Assembly (NCBI GenBank): GCA_965368175.1
Contig: CBDULX010000010.1
Span: forward strand, 1 to 30,841
Reading direction: 5' to 3'
Source: CBDULX01 sp965368175
Lineage (GTDB): Bacteria; Pseudomonadota; Gammaproteobacteria; SZUA-229
Length of the DNA: 30,841 nt
In this document: positions 1 to 9,000 of the stretch, in pieces
Layout: every line of letters begins with the position of its first letter
How positions within the stretch are numbered: the first letter of the stretch is position 1
Made by a program: the position numbers and the translations under genes
Notes under the pieces: model-generated
The model's database searches: none
The model's input: only the letters and a program-made list of their open reading frames with translations
Told to the model about the DNA's origin: nothing

Positions 1-1898
1 CCAGTGTTTCCCTTCCTGTTCAGTCTTTAGCTGAGCAATTACCCACTGTTATTGTTAGCGCAGCCAGAACCGAACAGTCAACGGTGACTGTTCCTGCAGC
101 TATTAATATTATTACTCAAGATCAAATTGAGGCCAGCGGTGCCAGTAATGTCTCTGAAGTCTTGAGGAATCAGGGGGGTATTTATCTGACTGACTTATAT
201 GGTACGGGCACTCATTCCAAGGTGGCGATGAGAGGTTTTAGCAGTGAATCCGCCGTAAGTAATACATTAGTGATTGTCGATGGTCGTCGCTTGAACAATA
301 TTGATATATCTGCGCCCGACCTGAACAGCATATCGATTAAAGATATTGAACGCATTGAAATTATCCAGGGTAGTGCCGGCACTTTGTATGGCGATCAGGC
401 AGTCGGTGGTGTGATTAATATCATCACTAAAACTCCAGAAAAAGTCAGAAAGGAAATAGAATTATATGTCGGTAGTTATGATCGTCGGCGTGTGACAGCC
501 AAAATTGAAGATAAGTTATCTGAAAAAATTAGTTATCGATTAACAGGTGATTATCTGGAATCTGATAATTATCGTGATCATAATGCTCAGGAAAACTTCG
601 ATGTATTTGGACGGCTGAATTATCAGTTAGATGATGGTCAGCTGTTTATGGAAGCGCAAAGAGTTAAGGCGGATTTAGAGCTGCCTGGAGCCTTGTCTCA
701 AGCTGAACTTGATCAAAATAGACGACAGTCAAGTTTTTTTGACCTGGATTTCAGTGATTCTGAGACCGAAGTGTTGAGATTCGGTTTACGTAAAACACTT
801 GTAGAAGATTGGTTGGCCGAAGTTGAGTTGACTGTTCGAGATCAGGCCATTGAGTCTGTCTTATGGGGCGGGGCGTCCCAGATAAAAAATGAGCAAATTG
901 AATTTACACCAAGGATAGTGGGAGTGTATCCCTTGCAATATGGTGATTTGACTATGACCATTGGCGCAGATTTATTAACTACTGATTATGCTTATGATTC
1001 TGCTTCTCGCGTGGTCACGGATGAACAGCAACAACAGGCATTTTATGCTCAACTCGTGTGGCCAATTGTTGATAGAATAAGTATCACGCTTGGTGGACGC
1101 CATGCAGTGATTGAGAATGATGTTGTTTCGAGCACTAAAACAGGGGTTGTGGACGATAGTGCTACTGTTTATGAATATGGTTTTTCTTACTCGCCGAACA
1201 AGAGCTTGCGTTTGTTTGCCCGTGTGGATGAGAATTTCCGCTTCGCCAAAGTGGATGAATTAACGTATACCTCTCCGGGCGAAGAGCTGGAAACTCAGAC
1301 GGGGAAATCGAATGAATTGGGTATAGAATTAAAACAGTCTGATTATTCTATTAGAGCAGTTTTTTTCCGTATGAATCTTAAAGATGAAATTGCATATGAC
1401 TCGACAGCACCTACTCCTGTCGGTGGACTTAATCCAGGTGCGAATGTAAATTTTGATCCAACTACCCATGATGGTTTGATTGTCGATGGCTCTTATCAAT
1501 TGACTCAGTCACTCGGATTGAATGGTAGTTTTACTTATAATGATGCTGTGTTCGATTCAGGAGTGTATAAGGGCAACAGCATATCCGGCGTGCCGGAGAA
1601 GTCATTACTATTGAATGTTGATTTTAATAGAGATAAAAACTGGCGTTATTATCTTGAGTGGGCATACACGGGTGAGCTTTATGTTTCTGGAGATAATGAT
1701 AATCTTCAGGCCAGGCAATCCAATTATAGTGTGGTGAATGCCAGTATTAATTACGATCAAAAAGCCTGGCATTTATCGGCAAGAATCAATAACTTGATGA
1801 ATAAGGAATATAGTGAGTTCTCTGTCACTTATCCCCCTGTTTATTATTATCCATCTCCTGAACGTAACTTCTGGTTAAGCGCAGCTTATCGCTTTTAA
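1..1898 (+). CDS. btuB: TonB-dependent outer-membrane receptor, probably for vitamin B12 (5' partial)
   Basis: Outer-membrane gated beta-barrel that takes up a scarce ligand using TonB energy. The reading frame is open from base 3 with no in-frame start at the window edge, so the gene begins upstream; the first GTG at 84 is internal. A TonB-box-like stretch, PTVIVSA, is encoded at about 42-62. The plug domain follows, with NTLVIVDGRRLN and IERIEIIQGSAGTLYGD ending in GGVINIITK. The rest is barrel, ending in YRF with the terminal aromatic residue typical of outer-membrane proteins. Probably only the signal peptide and a few residues are missing. The ligand is inferred from context: tonB follows after 5 bases, and btuD, btuC and a cobalamin adenosyltransferase are nearby. 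A siderophore or haem receptor is possible but less likely. Confidence 0.82.
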   Translation, partial: SVSLPVQSLAEQLPTVIVSAARTEQSTVTVPAAINIITQDQIEASGASNVSEVLRNQGGIYLTDLYGTGTHSKVAMRGFSSESAVSNTLVIVDGRRLNNIDISAPDLNSISIKDIERIEIIQGSAGTLYGDQAVGGVINIITKTPEKVRKEIELYVGSYDRRRVTAKIEDKLSEKISYRLTGDYLESDNYRDHNAQENFDVFGRLNYQLDDGQLFMEAQRVKADLELPGALSQAELDQNRRQSSFFDLDFSDSETEVLRFGLRKTLVEDWLAEVELTVRDQAIESVLWGGASQIKNEQIEFTPRIVGVYPLQYGDLTMTIGADLLTTDYAYDSASRVVTDEQQQQAFYAQLVWPIVDRISITLGGRHAVIENDVVSSTKTGVVDDSATVYEYGFSYSPNKSLRLFARVDENFRFAKVDELTYTSPGEELETQTGKSNELGIELKQSDYSIRAVFFRMNLKDEIAYDSTAPTPVGGLNPGANVNFDPTTHDGLIVDGSYQLTQSLGLNGSFTYNDAVFDSGVYKGNSISGVPEKSLLLNVDFNRDKNWRYYLEWAYTGELYVSGDNDNLQARQSNYSVVNASINYDQKAWHLSARINNLMNKEYSEFSVTYPPVYYYPSPERNFWLSAAYRF

Positions 1899-1903
1899 TA
1901 TCA

Positions 1904-2548
1904 ATGAATCTATCAAAACATAAACTGACGATTGCACTGGTTCTGTCCGGACTGGTGCATGGTCTGTTAATGTTCGGTAGTGTTAATAATGAGCGATTCA
2001 TTCAGTCTACTGAAACACAGATCGATTCGTTATATCTTGAGTTGTCGAGCCAACTGGCTGCAAGTCGTAGTAAGCAGGTAGACATAGCGGTAGATGAAAA
2101 TCATGAAAAGTTGTTGGCGACGCAGCATAAAGCAGCTGAACAAACAAAGCTGAATCAAGCTGAGGAAAAGCAAATATCTACGGAGCCAGCTCAGGCTGAG
2201 CAACTATCAAATTCTGCTACCGCCCAGGAACAACAGAAGAAACAGCTGAGCAGGCCAGTGGAAAATCAAGATGCTTTAATGCAGCTGGTTTACCAGGCCA
2301 TCAGTGAACATAAACATTATCCCTACATGGCCCGTCGATTGGGACAGCAGGGTAAGGTGACCTTGAATTTTGTGATGCATCCCGATGGTCAGGTGACGGA
2401 TGTGGTGGTGAGAGAATCCAGTCGTTATACAGTGCTTGACCGGGCAGCAGAGGAAGCCGTGGTCGCTATTTCGCCCTTTGCCATGGCAGCTGAATATCTT
2501 ACCTATGAAAAGGTATTCGATATTGCGGTTGATTTTAGATTGAATTGA
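1904..2548 (+). CDS. tonB: TonB family energy transducer with a Gln/Ala/Glu-rich spacer
   Basis: Inner-membrane protein that passes proton-motive energy from ExbBD to outer-membrane receptors. It has one N-terminal membrane segment (residues 7-27) carrying the Ser-x3-His pattern (S15, H19) that TonB uses to contact ExbB/ExbD. A periplasmic spacer of about 95 residues follows. The C-terminal TonB domain starts near HKHYPYMARRLGQQG and includes DGQVTDVVV and the AAEEAV helix. It has 214 residues, near the usual size. The spacer is unusual: rich in Gln, Ala, Glu and Lys, with only two prolines in the region where classical TonB is Pro-rich. The gene starts 5 bases after the receptor stop with no clear Shine-Dalgarno, so translational coupling is likely. 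It is probably dedicated to that receptor; exbB and exbD are not in the window. Confidence 0.88.
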   Translation: MNLSKHKLTIALVLSGLVHGLLMFGSVNNERFIQSTETQIDSLYLELSSQLAASRSKQVDIAVDENHEKLLATQHKAAEQTKLNQAEEKQISTEPAQAEQLSNSATAQEQQKKQLSRPVENQDALMQLVYQAISEHKHYPYMARRLGQQGKVTLNFVMHPDGQVTDVVVRESSRYTVLDRAAEEAVVAISPFAMAAEYLTYEKVFDIAVDFRLN

Positions 2549-3316
2549 TTAATCTGGAATAAATAGTGTTTGATGATCAACTGTAAGTTTCCTGATTGGG
2601 TGACAAAACACTTTTTCCAGATTGTCTTCAGTCAACATTTCTTCACGGGGACCGGCCAGATAGTCACCATCACCCAGTAGCAGCAAGACATGATTACAAT
2701 GCCTGGTGGCCAGATTAATATCGTGCAGAGTCATCATCAACATTCGGTGGTTTTCCTGTGCAAAATTGCACAGCCAGGTTAGCAGCATGCTTTGATGATG
2801 CAGGTCGAGATGGCTATTGGGTTCATCCAGTAGAAAAATATCCGGGTTCTGGGTAATTAATGTGGCAATGGATACTCGCTGGCGTTCACCACCGGATAAC
2901 TGGTTCACCGGTCGATGTTTAAGCTCTTGCATATCTACAGTGAGTAAAGCCTGTTCAGCAAGTTCATAGTCCTGGGTACTTTCCCATTGCATGGCCGGGA
3001 TATGGGGATGGCGACCGGTGATAACGGTTTCCAGTACGCTGGATGGGAAAGGATCTTCGATGTGTTGCAGCAGTAATCCAATTTTCTGTGCGATTTGTTT
3101 GCGAGTGAATTCGCTGAGTTTGTTATCAGCAATATAGATGTTACCGGCATCAGCTTCGCGCAATCCAGCCAGGGTATGCAGCAAGGTGGTTTTACCAACG
3201 CCATTTCGGCCCAGAATACCCCAAATCTCACCTGGTTTGAGTTGTAAGTTTAACTGCTGGCAAATGGTCTTATTGCCAATACTTACGGTCAGTTGTTGAG
3301 TGCTGAGTTCAGTCAT
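2549..3316 (-). CDS. btuD: ABC transporter ATP-binding protein, vitamin B12 (BtuD/FecE-type)
   Basis: Cytoplasmic ATPase of a type II ABC importer for cobalamin or a similar metal chelate. Of 255 residues, the Walker A motif GRNGVGKT is at 36-43, the signature LSGGERQR at 140-147, Walker B FLLDEP at 161-166 with catalytic E165, and the switch histidine is H198 (TLHD). All motifs are intact. Its ATG overlaps the last 4 bases of the permease gene (ATGA), so the two are translationally coupled. Its stop codon (2549-2551) directly abuts the tonB stop (2546-2548) on the other strand, leaving no room for a normal terminator. The B12 assignment rests on the receptor and adenosyltransferase next to it; by sequence alone a haem or ferric-siderophore ATPase cannot be excluded. 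Confidence 0.82.
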   Translation of the reverse strand: MTELSTQQLTVSIGNKTICQQLNLQLKPGEIWGILGRNGVGKTTLLHTLAGLREADAGNIYIADNKLSEFTRKQIAQKIGLLLQHIEDPFPSSVLETVITGRHPHIPAMQWESTQDYELAEQALLTVDMQELKHRPVNQLSGGERQRVSIATLITQNPDIFLLDEPNSHLDLHHQSMLLTWLCNFAQENHRMLMMTLHDINLATRHCNHVLLLLGDGDYLAGPREEMLTEDNLEKVFCHPIRKLTVDHQTLFIPD

Positions 3317-4299
3317 GCACTCACCTGACGGCTGAAGTTACGGTTAAGTAAAAACAGGAAAAAGGGTACACCGATAAATGCAGTGATGACGCCCACCGGC
3401 AATTGCTGGGGTGCGATAATAGTACGGGCCAGGGTATCGGAAATGACCAGCAGACTGCCACCCAGTAGTATGGAGGATGGTACCAGCAAGCGATGATCGC
3501 TGCCGGAAATCAGCCTGAGCATGTGTGGCACGATGAGGCCAACAAAACCAACACTGCCTGCCTGTACGACGGCAAATGCGGTGAGAGCCGAGGCCAGTAA
3601 AAACAGGCTGATGCGCATAGGTTTAACCGATACACCCAGAGCACCGGCCTGCAACTCACCACGGGCAAGAATATTGAGCTGACGAGCTATGACGAAGCAG
3701 ATACTGCCTCCCACGATCAATACAACCAGGCTGGATATATGGGCCGACGAACCGCTAATGTCCCCCATAATCCAGAACAGCATGCTTTTTAAGGGTTTGT
3801 CCGGACTGATGGAAAGGATGAAATTAATTATGGCACCCCAGCCTGCGGCAATCACCACACCGGTGAGTAACAACCGAGTGGGTTGCCAGCTACCCTGGCC
3901 ATGGGCCAGGCTGAACACCAGCAGTATCGAGATTAAGGCACCACCGAAGGCGCTGATGGATAGCCAGCTGGCCGTGAGCCCCAGGAACATGGCACTTAAT
4001 GCAGCCACAGATGCACCCCCGGATACGCCAAGTATGTAGGGATCTGCCAGTGGATTGCGCAGTAGTACCTGCATCAACACTCCGGCCAGTGACAACATGG
4101 CTCCGGTGATAAATGCGACATAAGCACGAGGTGCGCGCAATTCCCAGACCAGGGTATGGGCAATACTGTGTTCGCTGGACAAAAAAGCATCAGACAGCTG
4201 TACTATTGAGAGCTGGTAACTGCCTACGGAGAATGCCAGAATAAAACTTAGCATGCTCAGGATTATCAGCAGTACAAGTAGTGGGGTAGGTCTGAGCAT
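3313..4299 (-). CDS. btuC: ABC transporter permease, vitamin B12 (BtuC/FecCD family)
   Basis: Inner-membrane permease of the FecCD/BtuC family, usually about ten membrane helices; it forms a homodimer with two BtuD subunits. The family motif NPLADPYILGVSGGA is present, as are SVGFVGLIVPHMLR and a C-terminal GVITAFIGVPFFLFLL. I chose the ATG at 4299 (protein beginning MLRPTPLL, 328 aa). It gives a first membrane helix at the family position and a length close to E. coli BtuC (326). A longer in-frame version starting at 4377 would begin inside a palindromic repeat and add 26 residues that do not look like the family. No Shine-Dalgarno precedes either start. No periplasmic binding protein (btuF) is adjacent, so it must be encoded elsewhere. 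Confidence 0.85.
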   Translation of the reverse strand: MLRPTPLLVLLIILSMLSFILAFSVGSYQLSIVQLSDAFLSSEHSIAHTLVWELRAPRAYVAFITGAMLSLAGVLMQVLLRNPLADPYILGVSGGASVAALSAMFLGLTASWLSISAFGGALISILLVFSLAHGQGSWQPTRLLLTGVVIAAGWGAIINFILSISPDKPLKSMLFWIMGDISGSSAHISSLVVLIVGGSICFVIARQLNILARGELQAGALGVSVKPMRISLFLLASALTAFAVVQAGSVGFVGLIVPHMLRLISGSDHRLLVPSSILLGGSLLVISDTLARTIIAPQQLPVGVITAFIGVPFFLFLLNRNFSRQVSA

Positions 4300-4306
4300 A
4301 ATTAGG

Positions 4307-4439
4307 GAGTCTCTGATCAAGTATATGATGGTTTCTGCGTGACCTGAAGCGTGCAGTTGCAAGGCGCAAAGCGCCATTAATGGCCTTAGTCCTTAACAAG
4401 CCTGTAAGCCAGAAGCATCAGATACTTGATCAGAGGCTC
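4307..4439. repeat. MITE-like palindromic element with 24-bp terminal inverted repeats (family copy 1)
   Basis: The left end (4307-4330) and right end (4416-4439) are inverted copies of each other over 24 bases with 2 mismatches; the core is CTCTGATCAAGTAT. Two smaller palindromes lie inside: GGCGC-AAA-GCGCC at 4363-4375 and GCCATTAATGGC next to it. It fills most of the gap between divergent btuC and the adenosyltransferase gene. Related sequence occurs at 20282, 22051 and 22906. Confidence 0.75.
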
Positions 4440-4513
4440 CTTTGTATAAGAGTAATTTACGCCGCTTCATTATAAGCGACTAACCAGTTGAGTAAACAAT
4501 TCGGAAAATAATT

Positions 4514-5083
4514 ATGGGTAATCGGTTATCAAAAATTTACACTCGCACCGGAGATAAAGGTAGCACTGGCATGGGCGATGGCAGTCGTGTGGAAAAAGAC
4601 AGTGCACGGGTGGCGGCTATGGGTGATGTGGATGAACTCAATTCAGTGCTGGGTATGGTGATATGTAAATGCAGGCCGGGAGAAGTAAAAGAAACCTTGA
4701 TTACCATCCAGCATGATCTGTTTAATCTCGGTGGCCAGCTCACCATGCCCGACTATGCAGTGATTACCGAGCAACGCGTGCAATGGCTGGAACAGACATT
4801 AGATGAAATGAATGCGGATTTGCCTCCTTTGAAAGAATTTATTTTACCCGGAGGTGGTGAAGCAGCCACGGTCTGTCATCTGGCTCGAACCGTGTGTCGA
4901 CGTGCAGAGCGCACATTAGTGGCTCTGTCCCGGGAATATGAATTCAGTAAGAACATTAATGCATACATTAATCGATTGTCCGATTTACTGTTTGTGGCGT
5001 CGCGGGTATTGAGTCGCATTGATGGTGAAGCTGAAGTTTACTGGCAGTCTGAACGTATTCAGGCCTTGCAGGGTACAGAGTAA
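4514..5083 (+). CDS. pduO: PduO-type ATP:cob(I)alamin adenosyltransferase
   Basis: Transfers the adenosyl group of ATP to cob(I)alamin, giving coenzyme B12 (EC 2.5.1.17), in the cytoplasm. The 189-residue protein is a single PduO N-terminal-type domain. The N-terminal ATP-binding segment is IYTRTGDKGSTGMGDG (residues 8-23). The family motifs RTVCRRAERTL and NAYINRLSDLLFVASR follow. It is not related to BtuR/CobA, which has a P-loop. Its position next to the B12 receptor, TonB and BtuCD supports a role in making the cofactor from imported corrinoid. The ROK kinase gene follows after 20 bases, so the two may be cotranscribed. There is no obvious Shine-Dalgarno before the ATG; the upstream bases are A+T-rich. 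Confidence 0.93.
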   Translation: MGNRLSKIYTRTGDKGSTGMGDGSRVEKDSARVAAMGDVDELNSVLGMVICKCRPGEVKETLITIQHDLFNLGGQLTMPDYAVITEQRVQWLEQTLDEMNADLPPLKEFILPGGGEAATVCHLARTVCRRAERTLVALSREYEFSKNINAYINRLSDLLFVASRVLSRIDGEAEVYWQSERIQALQGTE

Positions 5084-5103
5084 TACAGTAAGAAGAACAT
5101 AAT

Positions 5104-5991
5104 ATGCGCATAGGTATAGATCTCGGTGGCACTAAAATTGAAGCCATAGCCCTGGATGAGCAGGGAAATGAGCTAGCCCGAAAACGGGTGGCGACCCCAT
5201 CCGATGATTACCATAAAATCCTCAATACCATTAAACAACTGGTGGATGTACTGGAAGCCGAAACAGGCTGTAAAGGGCAGGTGGGTATAGGCACACCCGG
5301 TGCTCTGTCACCGGCCACCGGCCTGCTCAGAAATTCCAATACGGTCTGTATGAATTACATGCCGGTAAAGCAGGACCTGGAAACGCTACTTAATCGTTCG
5401 ATTAAAATGGGCAATGATGCCAACTGTTTTGCCCTGTCTGAAGCTGTGGATGGTGCAGCTGCCGGAGCCGATGTGGTGTTTGGGGTGATTGTCGGTACCG
5501 GCACTGGCGGCGGTGTGGTGGTGCATGGCAAAGTGCTCACCGGGCCCAATGCCATTGCCGGTGAATGGGGGCACAATGCTTTGCCCTGGCCGGAGGATGA
5601 CGAACGTCCCGGTCCAAAATGTTACTGTGGCAAACTGGGCTGCGTGGAGACCTTCATATCCGGGCCAGGCATGATGCATGATCATTTGTCGCATACGGGA
5701 CAAAAGCTAACGACACGGGAAATTGTCAGGCAGTCCGAACAGGGTGACATGGCTGCAGAGCAAACCCTGATACGATATGAAAACCGCATGGCACGCAGCC
5801 TGGCCCATGTTATCAATATTCTCGATCCTGATGTCATTGTACTGGGCGGCGGTATGTCAAACATTCAGCGCATTTATCAGAATCTGCCGGCCATCTGGGG
5901 TGACTATGTGTTTTCAGACAAGGTGTTTACACGGCTGGTGGCGCCCAGGTTTGGTGACTCCAGCGGTGTCCGGGGTGCGGCATGGCTGTGA
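5104..5991 (+). CDS. mak: ROK-family fructokinase (Mak-like)
   Basis: Phosphorylates a hexose, most likely fructose to fructose-6-phosphate (EC 2.7.1.4), in the cytoplasm. The 295 residues resemble E. coli Mak along the whole length. The N-terminal phosphate loop is DLGGTK (6-11), the catalytic-base region is NDAN with D105, and GTGTGGGV starts at 131. The ROK zinc site is H157 plus C173, C175 and C180 in KCYCGKLGC. The C-terminal segments ILDPDVIVLGGGMSN and GDSSGVRGAAWL are hallmarks of this subgroup. It starts 20 bases after the adenosyltransferase gene; no functional link to B12 is evident. Other ROK sugar specificities (mannose, N-acetylhexosamine) are possible, but the Mak similarity is strong. 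Confidence 0.88.
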   Translation: MRIGIDLGGTKIEAIALDEQGNELARKRVATPSDDYHKILNTIKQLVDVLEAETGCKGQVGIGTPGALSPATGLLRNSNTVCMNYMPVKQDLETLLNRSIKMGNDANCFALSEAVDGAAAGADVVFGVIVGTGTGGGVVVHGKVLTGPNAIAGEWGHNALPWPEDDERPGPKCYCGKLGCVETFISGPGMMHDHLSHTGQKLTTREIVRQSEQGDMAAEQTLIRYENRMARSLAHVINILDPDVIVLGGGMSNIQRIYQNLPAIWGDYVFSDKVFTRLVAPRFGDSSGVRGAAWL

Positions 5992-6050
5992 ATGTATATA
6001 GAGTTCAGAATAAATATTTAAATTAAATAAATCAGGTATAAGGAAATTAA

Positions 6051-9000
6051 ATGTCAGATTCAAATATAGAAAACAGTGAGCAGGAGAATCAACCATCATC
6101 CAGTTCTGCTAAAGGACTGCTTGCGACCATAAATAACTGGCGAAAAAATAATAAATGGAAATTTCGAGGACTGTTGCTGGTCGTCATTGTCATGTTTGTC
6201 TGGTATCTGAATTTACCCGAACCGAATACGATTAAAGTGTATTTGAATGCACCGGGAGTGACTGACTTAACTGTTGAGAAGCCGGTTCCCGATCCAGTGG
6301 TAATAGAGTTTGGCGATTCTGCTGCTGCCCTGGCGGATATTGATAAGGTGATTAACAGCGGTATTCAACTATCTCCGGCTACAACCGGTGAATGGCGTTG
6401 GCAGTCCGACAGGCGCCTGGTGTTCACGCCCGGCGAAGACTGGAAAGTAAAAACGGCCTATTCCATATCATTGTCGAAAAACCTGTTTCCCACCCATGTG
6501 TTGCTGGACCAGTATAAGCTTTCTTTCAAGACGGCCAGTTTCACTGGTGAACTGGTGCATACCGAGTTTTATCAGGACCCGTCTCAACCTAAACTGAAAA
6601 AACTGGTTTCCACTGTGCGCTTCTCTCACATAGTGGATCAGAAAGAATTCAAATCCCGGGTCAGTTTGATCATGAAAAATGCCGATCAGCGGGTAAAGGA
6701 TGAAGGCAAAGCATATCCTTTTAATGTTAGTTTTAACAAAGCAGGCTATGAAGCCTACATCCATTCCGATCCAATCAGCATGCCTCTCAAGGATCAGTTA
6801 TTAGTATTGACGATCGATGATTCTGTTCGTTCCGCCGAGGGAGGAGTGACCATTTCAGATGATCTGGTTGCTTCGGTGTCGGTACCGGGTATGTACAGTT
6901 TTTTCCGGGTCTCTTCGTCTCAGGTAACACTGGTGCGAGATGAGCACAATGACCCGGAGCAGGTTCTCATAATAGAAACCACGGATGGTGTACAGGAAAA
7001 TATTCTACAGCAGAGTCTCCAGGTATATCTGTTACCGAATGATCGACCTGCCGATAAGTCTCGCAAACTGGCGAAAAATTATTACTGGAATCGAACTGAA
7101 GAAATAGGGCCGGATATTCTTAAATTATCTGAACAGCTTGAACTTATTCACCTGGATGCCGACCGTGAGTTTGCAACACAGCATAGTTTTAAACTGGAGG
7201 TGCCGCCTCAGCGCCATATCTATGTAAAAGTAAACAAAGGAATCGAATCTGCTGGCGGTTATATTCTTGCAGAAACTTATGATGGTATTAATCGAATTCC
7301 TGAGTACCAGAGTGAAATAGAAATCATGGGTGAAGGCTCTGTATTGAGTCTGGCAGGAGATAAGAAGTTATCGGTGGTGTCTCGCGGGAATCAGGCGCTG
7401 GTATTTGAAGTTGGTTACGTGTTGCCGTCTCAGGTCCAGCATCTGGTTTCACAAACCAGTGGTCAGTTTCAGAATCCTCAATTTAGTCATTATCAGTTTG
7501 ATGAAGATAATATTACCCAGCGCTTTCATGAGGTTCGGAATTTACCCGCAGTGGCCCCAGGAAAGAGCCAGTTCACATCATTTGACTTCTCACGCTATCT
7601 GAACAGTATCGAAGTCAAAAACCGCAGTGGAGTATTTTTGTTAACCATCAGCGGCTGGGATTATGCGAATAAACGTAAAACAGGCGTGAGCACTCGGCGA
7701 CTCATTTTAATGACGGATCTGGGCATGCTGGTTAAGAAAAACTCAGATCGCAGTCGTGATTTGTTTTTGATGTCAATAAAAAAAGGTGAACCCGTTTCAG
7801 GTGCCGGTGTTTCAGTGCTGGGTAAAAATGGCCTGGCAATATACCAGACGAATACTGACGGTTCGGGTGCTGCTCAAATTCCCGACCTGAAAGAATTTAC
7901 TCATGACCGGACACCAACGGTTATCTATATAACAGATAATAATGATATTAGTTTTATTCCTTATGATCGTTACGACCGGCAGCTTGATTTATCTCGTTTT
8001 GATATTGGCGGCATGCGCCAGCATGGAAATCAGGATGCTTTGTCAGCGTATCTTTTCTCTGATCGGGGTATCTATAGACCGGGTGATCGTTTCAATATCG
8101 GCATCATTGTTAAGTCTTCGGACTGGTCAGGGAATTTGAGTAATATTCCCTTACAGGCCGTGATTACAGATCCCAGGGGCCTGGTGATAAAGGATACACA
8201 GTTCGCCCTGTCTGAAGCTGGATTTGAAACGCTCAGCTATGATACCCGCGACAGTTCACCCACTGGCGAATATGAAATTCGCCTGTATCTGGTTAAGGAT
8301 GAGTATGATCGTAACCTGTTAGGTTCTACTTCTATAAAGCTGGAAGAATTCCTGCCTGACCGCATGAAAATCTCATCACGATTTTCACAGGAACGGGCCA
8401 TGGGCTGGGTGCATCCCAAAGATCTGACAGCACGGGTTAGTCTGAAAAATCTCTACGGCACTGCAGCGACGGATCGGCGAGTCAGTGCCAGTATGACCCT
8501 GTCACCCTACAATCCTGTATTCAGTAAATACAGTGCATTTCGATTTTATGATCCATTAAAAGCTGACAAAGGGTTTACCGAGCGCTTGCAGGAAACCACC
8601 ACAGATCAGCAGGGCGAGGCAGAGATCGTCCTGGACCTGGAGCGTTTTGCCAGTGCTTCCTATAATGTCAGTTTGCAGGTTAATGGGTTTGAAGCGGAAG
8701 GTGGCCGCAGTGTGTCAACAGAACGTAGTGTACTGGTGTCTGCAAGAGAATTTCTGGTGGGTTACAAGGCAGATGGCAAGCTGGATTATGTGGGTAAAGA
8801 CAGTAAAAGACAGTTGCGGTTCATTGCTATTGATCCTGCCCTGGAGCTGACCCATGCCGAAGGCCTTAAGCTCGAATTGATTGAGCAGCGTTATATTTCA
8901 GCGCTGGTTAAACAGGATAATGGCACGTTTAAATATCAGTCTGTGCTAAAAGAAAAATCGATGGCTGAGGAGCCTCTGAAAATAAGTGACCAGGGTCTGG

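Noticed and set aside
3689..4039. Plus-strand frame of 116 codons inside btuC
   Set aside because: Antisense shadow; the minus-strand frame matches the FecCD family along its whole length.
4300..4513. Cobalamin riboswitch before btuC or the adenosyltransferase gene
   Set aside because: I looked for the conserved B12-box pattern on both strands and did not see it; the gap is mostly a palindromic repeat.
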